The notes under the pieces were generated by a model that saw nothing but the letters and a program-made list of their open reading frames with translations, did no database searches and had not been told where the DNA came from. 64,000 bases of DNA from Drosophila miranda (Eukaryota; Arthropoda; Insecta; Diptera; Drosophilidae). The translations under genes and the position numbers were made by a program. Shown piece after piece: positions 23,358-34,670 of this stretch (its first letter is position 1; each line of letters opens with the position of its first letter). Location of the stretch: assembly GCF_003369915.1 (NCBI RefSeq), contig NC_046674.1, positions 1,054,001 to 1,118,000 on the forward strand, given 5' to 3'.

Positions 23358-26300
23358 GGTTACATCATTAAATTTGCCAAAAATCGGCCTCATTTTCGTA
23401 GTCGAGATTTTGATGCCCACGGTCCTGGGAAAGTAGGTCCTTCCCCGATCTGGCCCTATTTGTCTAAGATATAGCCTTCCGAATATTTGGTTTTTTATAG
23501 TTTTAAAACACTGGTATTTTCTGTACGCTATATCTCGGCTACACATCGGCCGATCGGGGCGCGGCATGTCTCTCCGTGATCGAGAGAGTCCTGCCAATCG
23601 ACTGCCAGCCTAAAAACGGATATACATTTTTTCACGATTTTCGCAAAAAATCATGATGGTTACATCATTAAATTTGCCAAAAATCGGCCTCATTTTCGTA
23701 GTCGAGATTATGATGCCGATCAACAGTCCGGATACCCACGGTCCTGGGAAAGTAGGTCCTTCCCCGATCTGGCCCTATTTGTCTGAGATATAGCCTTCCG
23801 AATATATGGTTTTGTCTAATTTTAAAACGCTGGTCTTTTCTGTACGCTATATCTCGGCTACACATCGGCCGATCGGGGCGCGGCATGTCTCTCCGTGATC
23901 GAGAGAGTCCTGCCAATCGACTGCCAGCCTAAAAACGGATATACATTTTTTCACGATTTTCGCAAAAAATCATGATGGTTACATCATTAAATTTGCCAAA
24001 AATCGGCCTCATTTTCGTACTCGAGATTATGATGCCGATCAACAGTCCGGATACCCACGGTCCTGGGAAAGTAGGTCCTTCCCCGATCTAGCCCTATTTT
24101 TCTAAGATATAGCCTTCCGAATATATGGTTTTGTCTAATTTTAAAACCCTGGTCTTTTCTGTACGCTATATCTCGGCTACACATCGGCCGATCGGGGCGC
24201 GGCATGTCTCTCCGTGATCGAGAGAGTCCTGCCAATCGACTGCCAGCCTAAAAACGGACATACATTTTTTCACGATTTTCGCAAAAAATCATGATGGTTA
24301 CATCATTAAATTTGCCAAAAATCGGCCTCATTTTCGTAGTCGAGATTATGATGCCGTTCGACAGTCCGGATCCCCACGGTCCTGGGAAAGTAGGTCCTTC
24401 CCCGATCTGGCCCTATTTGTCTGAGATATAGCCTTCCGAATATATGGTTTTGTCTAATTTTAAAACGCTGGTCTTTTCTGTACGCTATATCTCGGCTACA
24501 CATCGGCCGATCGGGGCGCGGCATGTCTCTCCGTGATCGAGAGAGTCCTGCCAATCGACTGCCACTCTAAAAAGGGACATACATTTTTTCACAATTTTCG
24601 CAAAAAATCATGATGGTTACATCATTAAATTTGCCAAAAATCGGCCTCATTTTCGTAGTCGAGATTATGATGCCGTTCGACAGTCCGGATCCCCACGGTC
24701 CTGGGAAAGTAGGTCCTTCCCCGATCTGGCCCTATTTGTCTGAGATATAGCCTTCCGAATATATGGTTTTGTCTAATTTTAAAACGCTGGTCTTTTCTGT
24801 ACGCTATATCTCGGCTACACATCGGCCGATCGGGGCGCGGCATGTCTCTCCGTGATCGAGAGAGTCCTGCCAATCGACTGCCACTCTAAAAACGGACATA
24901 CATCTTTTCACGATTTTCGCAAAAAATCATGATGGTTACATCATTAAATTTGCCAAAAATCGGCCTCATTTTCGAAGTCGAGATTTTGATGCCGTTCGAC
25001 AGTCCGGATCCCCACGGTCCTGGGAAAGTAGGTCCTTCCCCGATCTGGCCCTATTTGTCTGAGATATAGCCTTCCGAATATTTGGTTTTGTATAGTTTTA
25101 AGACTCTGGTATTTTCTGTACGCTATATCTCGGCTACACATCGGCCGATCGGGGCGCGGCATGTCTCTCCGTGATCGAGAGAGTCCTGCCAATCGACTGC
25201 CACTCTAAAAACGGACATACATTTTTTCACGATTTTCGCAAAAAATCATGATGGTTACATCATTAAATTTGCCAAAAATCGGCCTCATTTTCGTACTCGA
25301 GATTATGATGCCGTTCGACAGTCCGGATCCCCACGGTCCTGGGAAAGTAGGTCCTTCCCCGATCTAGCCCTATTTTTCTAAGATATAGCCTTCCGAATAT
25401 TTGGTTTTGTCTAATTTTAAAACCCTGGTCTTTTCTGTACGCTATATCTCGGCTACACATCGGCCGATCGGGGCGCGGCATGTCTCTCCGTGATCGAGAG
25501 AGTCCTGCCAATCGACTGCCACTCTAAAAAGGGACATACATTTTTTCACGATTTTCGCAAAAAATCATGATGGTTACATCATTAAATTTGCCAAAAATCG
25601 GCCTCATTTTCGTACTCGAGATTATGATGCCGTTCGACAGTCCGGATCCCCACGGTCCTGGGAAAGTAGGTCCTTCCCCGATCTAGCCCTATTTTTCTAA
25701 GATATAGCCTTCCGAATATTTGGTTTTGTCTAATTTTAAAACCCTGGTCTTTTCTGTACGCTATATCTCGGCTACACATCGGCCGATCGGGGCGCGGCAT
25801 GTCTCTCCGTGATCGAGAGAGTCCTGCCAATCGACTGCCACTCTAAAAAGGGACATACATTTTTTCACGATTTTCGCAAAAAATCATGATGGTTACATCA
25901 TTAAATTTGCCAAAAATCGGCCTCATTTTCGTACTCGAGATTATGATGCCGTTCGACAGTCCGGATCCCCACGGTCCTGGGAAAGTAGGTCCTTCCCCGA
26001 TCTAGCCCTATTTTTCTAAGATATAGCCTTCCGAATATTTGGTTTTGTCTAATTTTAAAACCCTGGTCTTTTCTGTACGCTATATCTCGGCTACACATCG
26101 GCCGATCGGGGCGCGGCATGTCTCTCCGTGATCGAGAGAGTCCTGCCAATCGACTGCCACTCTAAAAAGGGACATACATTTTTTCACGATTTTCGCAAAA
26201 AATCATGATGGTTACATCATTAAATTTGCCAAAAATCGGCCTCATTTTCGTACTCGAGATTATGATGCCGTTCGACAGTCCGGATCCCCACGGTCCTGGG

Positions 26301-27565
26301 AAAGTAGGTCCTTCCCCGATCTGGCCCTATTTGTCTGAGATATAGCCTTCCGAATATTTGGTTTTGTATAGTTTTAAGACTCTGGTATTTTCTGTACGCT
26401 ATATCTCGGCTACACATCGGCCGATCGGGGCGCGGCATGTCTCTCCGTGATCGAGAGAGTCCTGCCAATCGACTGCCACTCTAAAAACGGACATACATTT
26501 TTTCACGATTTTCGCAAAAAATCATGATGGTTACATCATTAAATTTGCCAAAAATCGGCCTCATTTTCGTAGTCGAGATTATGATGCCGTTCGACAGTCC
26601 GGATCCCCACGGTCCTGGGAAAGTAGGTCCTTCCCCGATCTAGCCCTATTTTTCTAAGATATAGCCTTCCGAATATTTGGTTTTGTCTAATTTTAAAACC
26701 CTGGTCTTTTCTGTACGCTATATCTCGGCTACACATCGGCCGATCGGGGCGCGGCATGTCTCTCCGTGATCGAGAGAGTCCTGCCAATCGACTGCCACTC
26801 TAAAAACGGACATACATCTTTTCACGATTTTCGCAAAAAATCATGATGGTTACATCATTAAATTTGCCAAAAATCGGCCTCATTTTCGTAGTCGAGATTA
26901 TGATGCCGTTCGACAGTCCGGATCCCCACGGTCCTGGGAAAGTAGGTCCTTCCCCGATCTGGCCCTATTTGTCTGAGATATAGCCTTCCGAATATTTGGT
27001 TTTGTATAGTTTTAAGACTCTGGTATTTTCTGTACGCTATATCTCGGCTACACATCGGCCGATCGGGGCGCGGCATGTCTCTCCGTGATCGAGAGAGTCC
27101 TGCCAATCGACTGCCACTCTAAAAACGGACATACATTTTTTCACGATTTTCGCAAAAAATCATGATGGTTACATCATTAAATTTGCCAAAAATCGGCCTC
27201 ATTTTCGTAGTCGAGATTATGATGCCGTTCGACAGTCCGGATCCCCACGGTCCTGGGAAAGTAGGTCCTTCCCCGATCTAGCCCTATTTTTCTAAGATAT
27301 AGCCTTCCGAATATTTGGTTTTGTCTAATTTTAAAACCCTGGTCTTTTCTGTACGCTATATCTCGGCTACACATCGGCCGATCGGGGCGCGGCATGTCTC
27401 TCCGTGATCGAGAGAGTCCTGCCAATCGACTGCCACCCTAAAAACGGACATACATTGTTTCACGATTTTCGCAAAAAATCATGATGGTTACATCATTAAA
27501 TTTGCCAAAAATCGTTATATCTCTGCAGTACGGCAGCCGATCTGGGCGTGCCACGCCATCTTGCA
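23358..27565 (-). repeat. Left satellite array, about 13 units of 319 bp
   Basis: Direct tandem repeats with exact 319-bp spacing (TACATCATT at 23661, 23980, then every 319 bp to 27489). The first unit is shortened to 300 bp by a 19-bp deletion. Each unit contains a hairpin-prone CTCTCGATCACGGAGAG block and the palindrome ATCGGCCGAT. Units fall into about three sequence types, with adjacent identical copies (24306 and 24625; 25263, 25582 and 25901), indicating recent unequal exchange. The innermost partial unit (27489-27565) is a divergent variant carrying CTGCAGTACGGCAGCCGATC. An open frame of 82 codons (MAGLSRSRRDMPRPDRP...) occurs in every unit on the minus strand, pointing away from the centre. 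Confidence 0.95.
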
Positions 27566-28161
27566 GTCGGGATAGTTCCCCCATACAGGATACAGCAAGG
27601 ATGATTTTTCAATAGTTTTATTCATCAAAACTTAGCTTAGTATATAAATATACAAGTGTAAACATTTGTATCTACTATCTAAATAAATGGACGCTGATAT
27701 CCTTAAACCTAACAACTACGAGATACATCTAGAGTCTATTAGCCCAAGTATCCCCTTGGTGGACATAGTCAAAGTCCTTGCTGTCGCTGGTGGGGTCGAA
27801 GGATGACGATGGCTTGCTAGGTTCGGATATTGCAAGGGGTGCGCTTCTGTCCTGCTGGGATACGATTCTGTTATCGTGGCCCCTTGTGCAGGAGCCGGCG
27901 GGGACCGCTCATATGAACCGGAAGACCAGAAGGGGAAAGCCCCTGATAAGCGATGGTCGCCATAACGGTTTCCGCGGCAGGGGGCGACCTGCCAAACGAA
28001 AGGAAGAGTTAAATAACGCAACCGAATAAATAATAACTTAAGAACAAGAAATAAGATGAATACAGAGGAAAGATCAAATGGATATACTTACAAGAGTAAT
28101 TATTAATTGTATTACTAGTATTATTTTCAGCGGTTTAACCGCTAACCTTACAGTATACAGA
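27566..28161 (-). mobile_element. Centre of the inverted-array element, gene 3'-end remnant
   Basis: Unique DNA between the inverted arrays. On the minus strand it looks like the end of a transcription unit: a donor TCTT|GTAAGTAT (exon edge 28091), a 102-bp intron, an acceptor TTTCGTTTGGCAG (exon edge 27988), a terminal exon, a stop and an AATAAA signal at 27617-27622. One frame ends DFDYVHQGDTWANRL-stop; upstream it is interrupted by TGA, and another frame stays open from the acceptor for about 90 codons, so the coding frame is uncertain and probably decayed. No transposase motif was recognised. Confidence 0.5.
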
Positions 28162-29942
28162 TGTGCCGGCTGGCAGTCGATTGGCAGGACTCTCTCGATC
28201 ACGGAGAGGCATGCCGCGCCCCGATCGGCTGCCGTACTGCAGAGATATAACGAACAGAAAATACCAGTGTTTTAAAACTATAAAAAACCAAATATTCGGA
28301 AGGCTATATCTTAGTCAAATAGGGCCAGATCGGGGAAGGACCTACTTTTCCAGGATTTAAAATTAGACAAAACCATATATTCGGAAGGCTATATCTCAGA
28401 CAAATAGGGCCAGATCCGAGAAGGACCTACTTTCCCAGGACCGTGGGGATCCGGACTGTCGAACGGCATCATAATCTCGAGTACGAAAATGAGGCCGATT
28501 TTTGGCAAATTTAATGATGTAACCATCATGATTTTTTGCGAAAATCGTGAAAAAATGTATGTCCCTTTTTAGAGTGGCAGTCGATTGGCAGGACTCTCTC
28601 GATCACGGAGAGACATGCCGCGCCCCGATCGGCCGATGTGTAGCCGAGATATAGCGTACAGAAAAGACCAGCGTTTTAAAATTAGACAAAACCATATATT
28701 CGGAAGGCTATATCTCAGACAAATAGGGCCAGATCGGGGAAGGACCTACTTTCCCAGGACCGTGGGGATCCGGACTGTCGAACGGCATCATAATCTCGAG
28801 TACGAAAATGAGGCCGATTTTTGGCAAATTTAATGATGTAACCATCATGATTTTTTGCGAAAATCGTGAAAAAATGTATGTCCGTTTTTAGGCTGGCAGT
28901 CGATTGGCAGGACTCTCTCGATCACGGAGAGACATGCCGCGCCCCGATCGGCCGATGTGTAGCCGAGATATAGCGTACAGAAAAGACCAGGGTTTTAAAA
29001 TTAGACAAAACCAAATATTCGGAAGGCTATATCTTAGAAAAATAGGGCTAGATCGGGGAAGGACCTACTTTCCCAGGACCGTGGGGATCCGGACTGTCGA
29101 ACGGCATCATAATCTCGACTACGAAAATGAGGCCGATTTTTGGCAAATTTAATGATGTAACCATCATGATTTTTTGCGAAAATCGTGAAAAAATGTATGT
29201 CCGTTTTTAGAGTGGCAGTCGATTGGCAGGACTCTCTCGATCACGGAGAGACATGCCGCGCCCCGATCGGCCGATGTGTAGCCGAGATATAGCGTACAGA
29301 AAATACCAGAGTCTTAAAACTATACAAAACCAAATATTCGGAAGGCTATATCTCAGACAAATAGGGCCAGATCGGGGAAGGACCTACTTTCCCAGGACCG
29401 TGGGGATCCGGACTGTCGAACGGCATCATAATCTCGAGTACGAAAATGAGGCCGATTTTTGGCAAATTTAATGATGTAACCATCATGATTTTTTGCGAAA
29501 ATCGTGAAAAAATGTATGTCCGTTTTTAGAGTGGCAGTCGATTGGCAGGACTCTCTCGATCACGGAGAGACATGCCGCGCCCCGATCGGCCGATGTGTAG
29601 CCGAGATATAGCGTACAGAAAATACCAGAGTCTTAAAACTATACAAAACCAAATATTCGGAAGGCTATATCTCAGACAAATAGGGCCAGATCGGGGAAGG
29701 ACCTACTTTCCCAGGACCGTGGGGATCCGGACTGTCGAACGGCATCAAAATCTCGACTTCGAAAATGAGGCCGATTTTTGGCAAATTTAATGATGTAACC
29801 ATCATGATTTTTTGCGAAAATCGTGAAAAGATGTATGTCCGTTTTTAGAGTGGCAGTCGATTGGCAGGACTCTCTCGATCACGGAGAGACATGCCGCGCC
29901 CCGATCGGCCGATGTGTAGCCGAGATATAGCGTACAGAAAAA
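28162..29942 (+). repeat. Right satellite array, inverted copy, about 5 units
   Basis: The same 319-bp repeat as the left array, in opposite orientation; the unit frames begin at 28585, 28904, 29223 and 29542. The innermost unit (from 28162) carries the same divergent variant as the inner end of the left array (GGCTGCCGTACTGCAGAGATATAACGA). It also contains an extra 85 bp, apparently from an internal duplication of the ATATTCGGAAGGCTATATCT block near 28290-28440. The outer end stops at about 29942, in a different register from the left array. Confidence 0.95.
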
Positions 29943-30833
29943 GTTGTATTGTCAGTGAAACTATTTTTGGTATTTCGTTTTGCTTTCGTTTATTTATGTA
30001 AAAGATATGCACATAGATACATAAATGTATTTAGTGCATATACAAAAATTATTTAGTTTAAGTTTGTTTTTTGTTCATTTTGTAAATGATATTTCGAAGT
30101 TTTTCAATTGGAACCATTGCAAATAGTTTTGTTTCTCATTTGGCAAACGGAAGTACGGATAAGTTCCTGCTTAAGAGTAAATATGCTTATTTGCAGTTGA
30201 AACGCTTTAAGTACATATAACGATTGATGAAAAATGAGACCATACACCGGAAAAAAATCGATTATTATTTAAAATTCACACCCATACTTAGAAGTCTAGT
30301 TGAAATACAATATGTTTGTATATATGTATGCATGCATGTAGTTTTGTTAGTTATGGATCTAGTATATGCCTGCATTATGCTATTGGAATTCATGTCTTGT
30401 CGACCTCACAGAGCGGCTGTTAAAGCGCAAGTCACAAACCTGCGACTTGGCTAATGTTATTGCAAATAATTGTACGATTAGTTGTATAGATACACAAACT
30501 TAGATTCCTAGAATACTAGTACTATCGATTTTTATTTGGATTGTTTTGGAGTGTGAAACGAATGTATTCAATATAAGCGTTTTATGACTTGTCATTCCCA
30601 AAATCCAAGTTCCAAATTCCTAATTCAAAATTCCAAATTTCCAAAGACCTTTTCTGCTGTTCATCGTCTTCCGGCTCTTAATGGCTAAGTACTCGTGGTG
30701 GGCGCCAGAGAGATCTCGGTTCTAAGCTAAGCTTTATGCTAATCTCGGAACTAAGATATAATGTGGAAAATGGTGCACACACTTTGTGTTAAATTCAGCT
30801 GATACTATCAAATGGTAATCTCCTTTTTGGTAT
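29943..30833. other. AT-rich spacer and probable 3' UTR of the TEX2-like gene
   Basis: No coding sequence is supported. The part next to 30833 follows the stop codon of the TEX2-like gene, so its 3' UTR is expected here. A short run of CCAAATTCC-type repeats lies near 30597-30645. Confidence 0.45.
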
Positions 30834-33800
30834 TTAGTTGGGCGAAGCCGGCGACTCGTCCTCGTAGCTGGGTTTGGCCAGGAAGGGTATGTTAAAGTCC
30901 ACCATATTCGGGTAGACCAAAAATTTGTTGACAGCCTCGCACAGCTTGCTCTCAATGACATTGGTAACAATGGACCAGTCGACGGACTTGTCGCCCACTT
31001 GGGGCTTGGTTGATATCCACAGGCGAGGTGGGCCTCGGAAGCACACCCACACCCGATCGGAGGGCGGGGGCGGTATGTTGATTGTCCCACGAGCCACCAT
31101 ACCCTTGAGATCTACGCGCAGTGTGATGTTGGCATTCATGTTCTCCATGGCTCTCTGTACGTACGGCAGCTCGGTGGCATACTGGAACAGATTTGAGGCA
31201 GCTATGCGGTCGACGATCTTGAAGATGCGTCGTGCGTTCCCCGGCGAGTTTTGGAAGAACCTGACACAATCGAAGAGGGAGGGGATATCAGCAGGAATTC
31301 AGCCACCATAGAGGAGGAAAACTTACTCAGTCCCGGACGCAGTCTCAGTAGCGGCGCCCGTCGGTGGGCTTTCACTTTCGGTGGAGGAGCCCCCAGTGCT
31401 CTCGCCATCGCTGTCGTAGATGGCACTCCTGCTGTCTATCGGTATGTCATCGTCACCCAGATTGCGCGGATACTGAGGTAGATCTGGCTGCGCCGATGTG
31501 CTGGGACCGCTTTCAGCTCCCATTGGCGAGGCCTTGGTCTTGGCGCGGATGCGCAGCAAATTGAGCTTGGTGGTCACCGTGATGTGAGCCAGTCCTTCGT
31601 AGGTGAGGTCCGCATCCACCCACACACCGCGCTCGTCCAGCATAGGCTGGGAGACGCGATGGCACAGCATGGGCGAATCGCCCATATAGATGTTCGTTAT
31701 GATCACCTCCTCCATAAAGCTGGGCAACTGTGGGAGAAATCGCAACCATGAATACGATTCTATAGTTGATTCTTCGACTTATTGCACTTACCTTAATGGA
31801 GTTGAGCTTCTTCTGCATAAATTCCTTTATCCTCTCCTGGAGCTTCGCGTCGTGCAGCATGCTAAAGAGACAGCGCCCCATGAGGACATTGGCCCAGACA
31901 ATGCTGCCGGAGGGCCCCAGAAACAGTGACTGGTCGACGCCCTTCCATAGCTCATCTTCCTGGCGCTTGGCGCGGCGATTCTAGGTAGAAATTTTTCTCA
32001 TTATTTAGTTTCAAAAACTCTTCGCACATTCAAACGTAAATTGGAAGAAAATTAAGCCAAGAAACATACTTTCTTTTTTTCTGAGCCGTTCTCGCGGCGG
32101 GCAGTTTTGGTCACTGGGATCTGGGTCTGTCGGCAAGCTTTCTACATGGATCGATGCGAAACAAATACAAATAAAATCATAAAAACCGAAAGAGAAAACT
32201 ACAACTGAAAAATTGCAGAGTGAGAAGGTGCCGCACCTGGTAGCCGGCCATGAAACGGACATAGTCCGCTGGATTTCTAGCCACATCGGAACTCATGATC
32301 ATTCCCTCGAATTGCTCCTCCTTCGGCGTCTCGGGAAGTAAATCATCCGCGGTTATCTCATCGAACTCTACATCGGGCGTCTGCTGACCGTCATTCACAT
32401 TCGAGGCAAACGACACATCGCCCAAGCTCCGATCATCGCTCTGATTATCCTTCGGGCGCGCCTATGGGTAAGCAAAGTATTAACGACTGGGATCTCGGTA
32501 AAACCCGAGGCAGCTGCTTATTCACCTTGAGTCCACCCATAGCGCCTACCATGCGGACTGCCTGCCTGGCGGCGGCCATCTGCAGATCTGTGTCCTCCAC
32601 AAAACGTGCCATCGGCACATGCAAGTCCTGCTCATGGACGCGCCCCTTGCTGGCGGCGATGAAGCGGCGATACCAGTCCTCCTTCTCCCGATCACAGCGC
32701 GTGAAGAGCAGCAGGCGAACCTCATCGCCACAGGGCACCGTGATGTCGTTGAGCTCCGTGTCCGGATTCACATTGTTCCGTAGTTGTTGCAACTGTAAGT
32801 AAGGACAAGTTAGAGCCGTGATCTCCACAGTTCGAGTTCAATTGATTGCATCTTACGTCGCCTTGCATTACAGTGGCTGCAAAATCCTGTTTTTCCTGAT
32901 CCTCGTAAGGGGGCGTGGAGCCAGGGGCAAAGGTTAGTGATGTACGGGCCTCATTGGACTCCAGCCTGAGCGTTGAATCCGACAGAGATTCAGTTGAGAG
33001 ACGAGCCGTGGGTGAATCGCTGGTGTTCTTGATGATCAGCTGGATGGGATACTTGCGATTGAAGAAGCTGAAAAGGAAGAAAATTAAATAAGAGTGTTGA
33101 AGAGGGTCCTTCTCAAGGATCAGCTACTGACCGCTTCTTGGCCAGGCCCAGGGGCAGCAGCTCAATGCGGCAGTCCCTCAGATCGTAGGAGCGATGATCG
33201 GTGAAGAGGATCTTCTTCCGATCGATGGGCTGCTCGTTCCACATGGAGCGCTTGGGTATCCTCGCTTGGGTGCCGGACATCTTCAGGATGCAGCCATCTA
33301 GTCGCACATAGATGGATCGCGTCATGTGGAAGGAGAAGGTGAGCGGATCGTAGCTGTCTAGCTCGTTCATCCAGCCCGAGTAGGTCTTGATCGTCTTGTG
33401 CTCCTCCGCCGAGGGGATCTTACAGATTGGCATGGCCTCGTAGTTCGGTATCCTGAACTTCACCCTTTCCGGATGCGTGGACAGCATGAAGTGTTCAAAG
33501 ACCCAGCGCAGGTGTTTGCCGCAGGAGTCTATCAGTGCGATGAACAGCATTGTGGCGAAGACGCCGCGTAGGAAGTCCTGCATCGGCAGGATCATCAGCA
33601 CCACGATGGAGGCCCCCAGCGCTATGGGTGTGGCAATGGATGACACCGTTCCGCGATGCCTACGCCAGCCGCTGAGGCTGACATTGCTTCCTCTGGACAA
33701 GAAGCTGAACCACGACATTGACTCTGGACTATCGGGAGGCCTTTCGTCAAAGGACACTGTGGCTTCGGGTGAAGCAAAAGGTAGGGTGAAACTTGCACGT

Positions 33801-34670
33801 GGATCTGCCTCATCCCCCTTACTTCCGCCATCCCTGTCATCCGCAGGCCCCATCTCTGGCCACTCGACCGGAAAACCTGCTTGTTTGTTCGCCATGGGTA
33901 TCATATCCTCCAGGACCTCAACTCCAGACTCAATCTCCACATCCTTGCGGGCCAGCAGGATGCTCCGTTTCTTTACCTTGCCACTGGCAATGGGAATCTC
34001 CGCGGAGGCACCTGCCGCCTGCTGGAGGGTCGATGGCTCGCTGCCCACATCGACCACATTGCGCCTGCGCAGAAAGCCGCTGCGCAACGAACCGGACGGC
34101 GCACTGGGGCTGTGGCTGATGTCCTTCTTGCTCATGGCTGCCGCCTGGTGCTTGGCCTTCACCTTGGACTTGATGTGGGCCAGGCCGCGGCGCAGGCGGG
34201 AACGTTCTGCACCAGCTATGGGTACGGCTGCGGCAGCTGCAACGTCGCCGCTGCCCAGGCTGCTGCTGTCGTGCTGCAGCTGCTCGGCCTCCGCATCCGA
34301 ATCGGAGTTCTGCTGGTGGTGCTGCTTATGATCCGGGTCCAGAGGCAGATCTTCGCTGAGCGATGGAATGCACTCGGTGTCCGAGTCGGGCTCGGTGGGG
34401 CTCCAGCCAATGGACGGTGGGTCAGCCACAATAATTGGAATCGCTGGAATGGCTGTTGAATGGTGCGACGGATGCTTGGACGACTTGATTTCCTCAAGGG
34501 TTTGTGTGACCTTGCCCTTGATCAGCTTCCAGGTGCCCACTCCCCCACTGGTGTCTACGGTCGGTCCTCCGACGCCGCCTCCGCCTCCGCTGCTGATGCC
34601 TGCGGCGGTTAGAGCGGCTATCAGATTGGGGCCGCTGGACGTGGGTGAGACGCCTTCAATGCTGCCTGAT
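30834..34670 (-). CDS. TEX2-like SMP-domain lipid-transfer protein (5' exons not included)
   Basis: Related to TEX2, an ER membrane protein with an SMP lipid-binding domain that transfers lipids at membrane contact sites. Exons (minus): 33132-34670, 32857-33067, 32526-32792, 32237-32461, 32070-32141, 31792-31980, 31327-31727, 30834-31260. They chain in frame through 1109 residues to the stop. The first exon encodes a Ser/Pro-rich disordered region, then two hydrophobic segments (PIALGASIVVLMILPMQ and FLRGVFATMLFIALI), then a PH-like region. The SMP domain covers the last four exons (from LWKGVDQSLF to the C-terminus). The first exon opens in phase 2 after an acceptor (ATTTCAG) with no ATG, so an upstream coding exon is required; the orb2 exon at 47590-47651 has the matching phase. 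I recall D. melanogaster CG43783 as the counterpart beside orb2. Confidence 0.85.

Noticed and set aside
23358..29942. CRISPR-like array
   Set aside because: The repeats are 319 bp, contiguous and without spacers, in a eukaryotic genome; this is satellite DNA.
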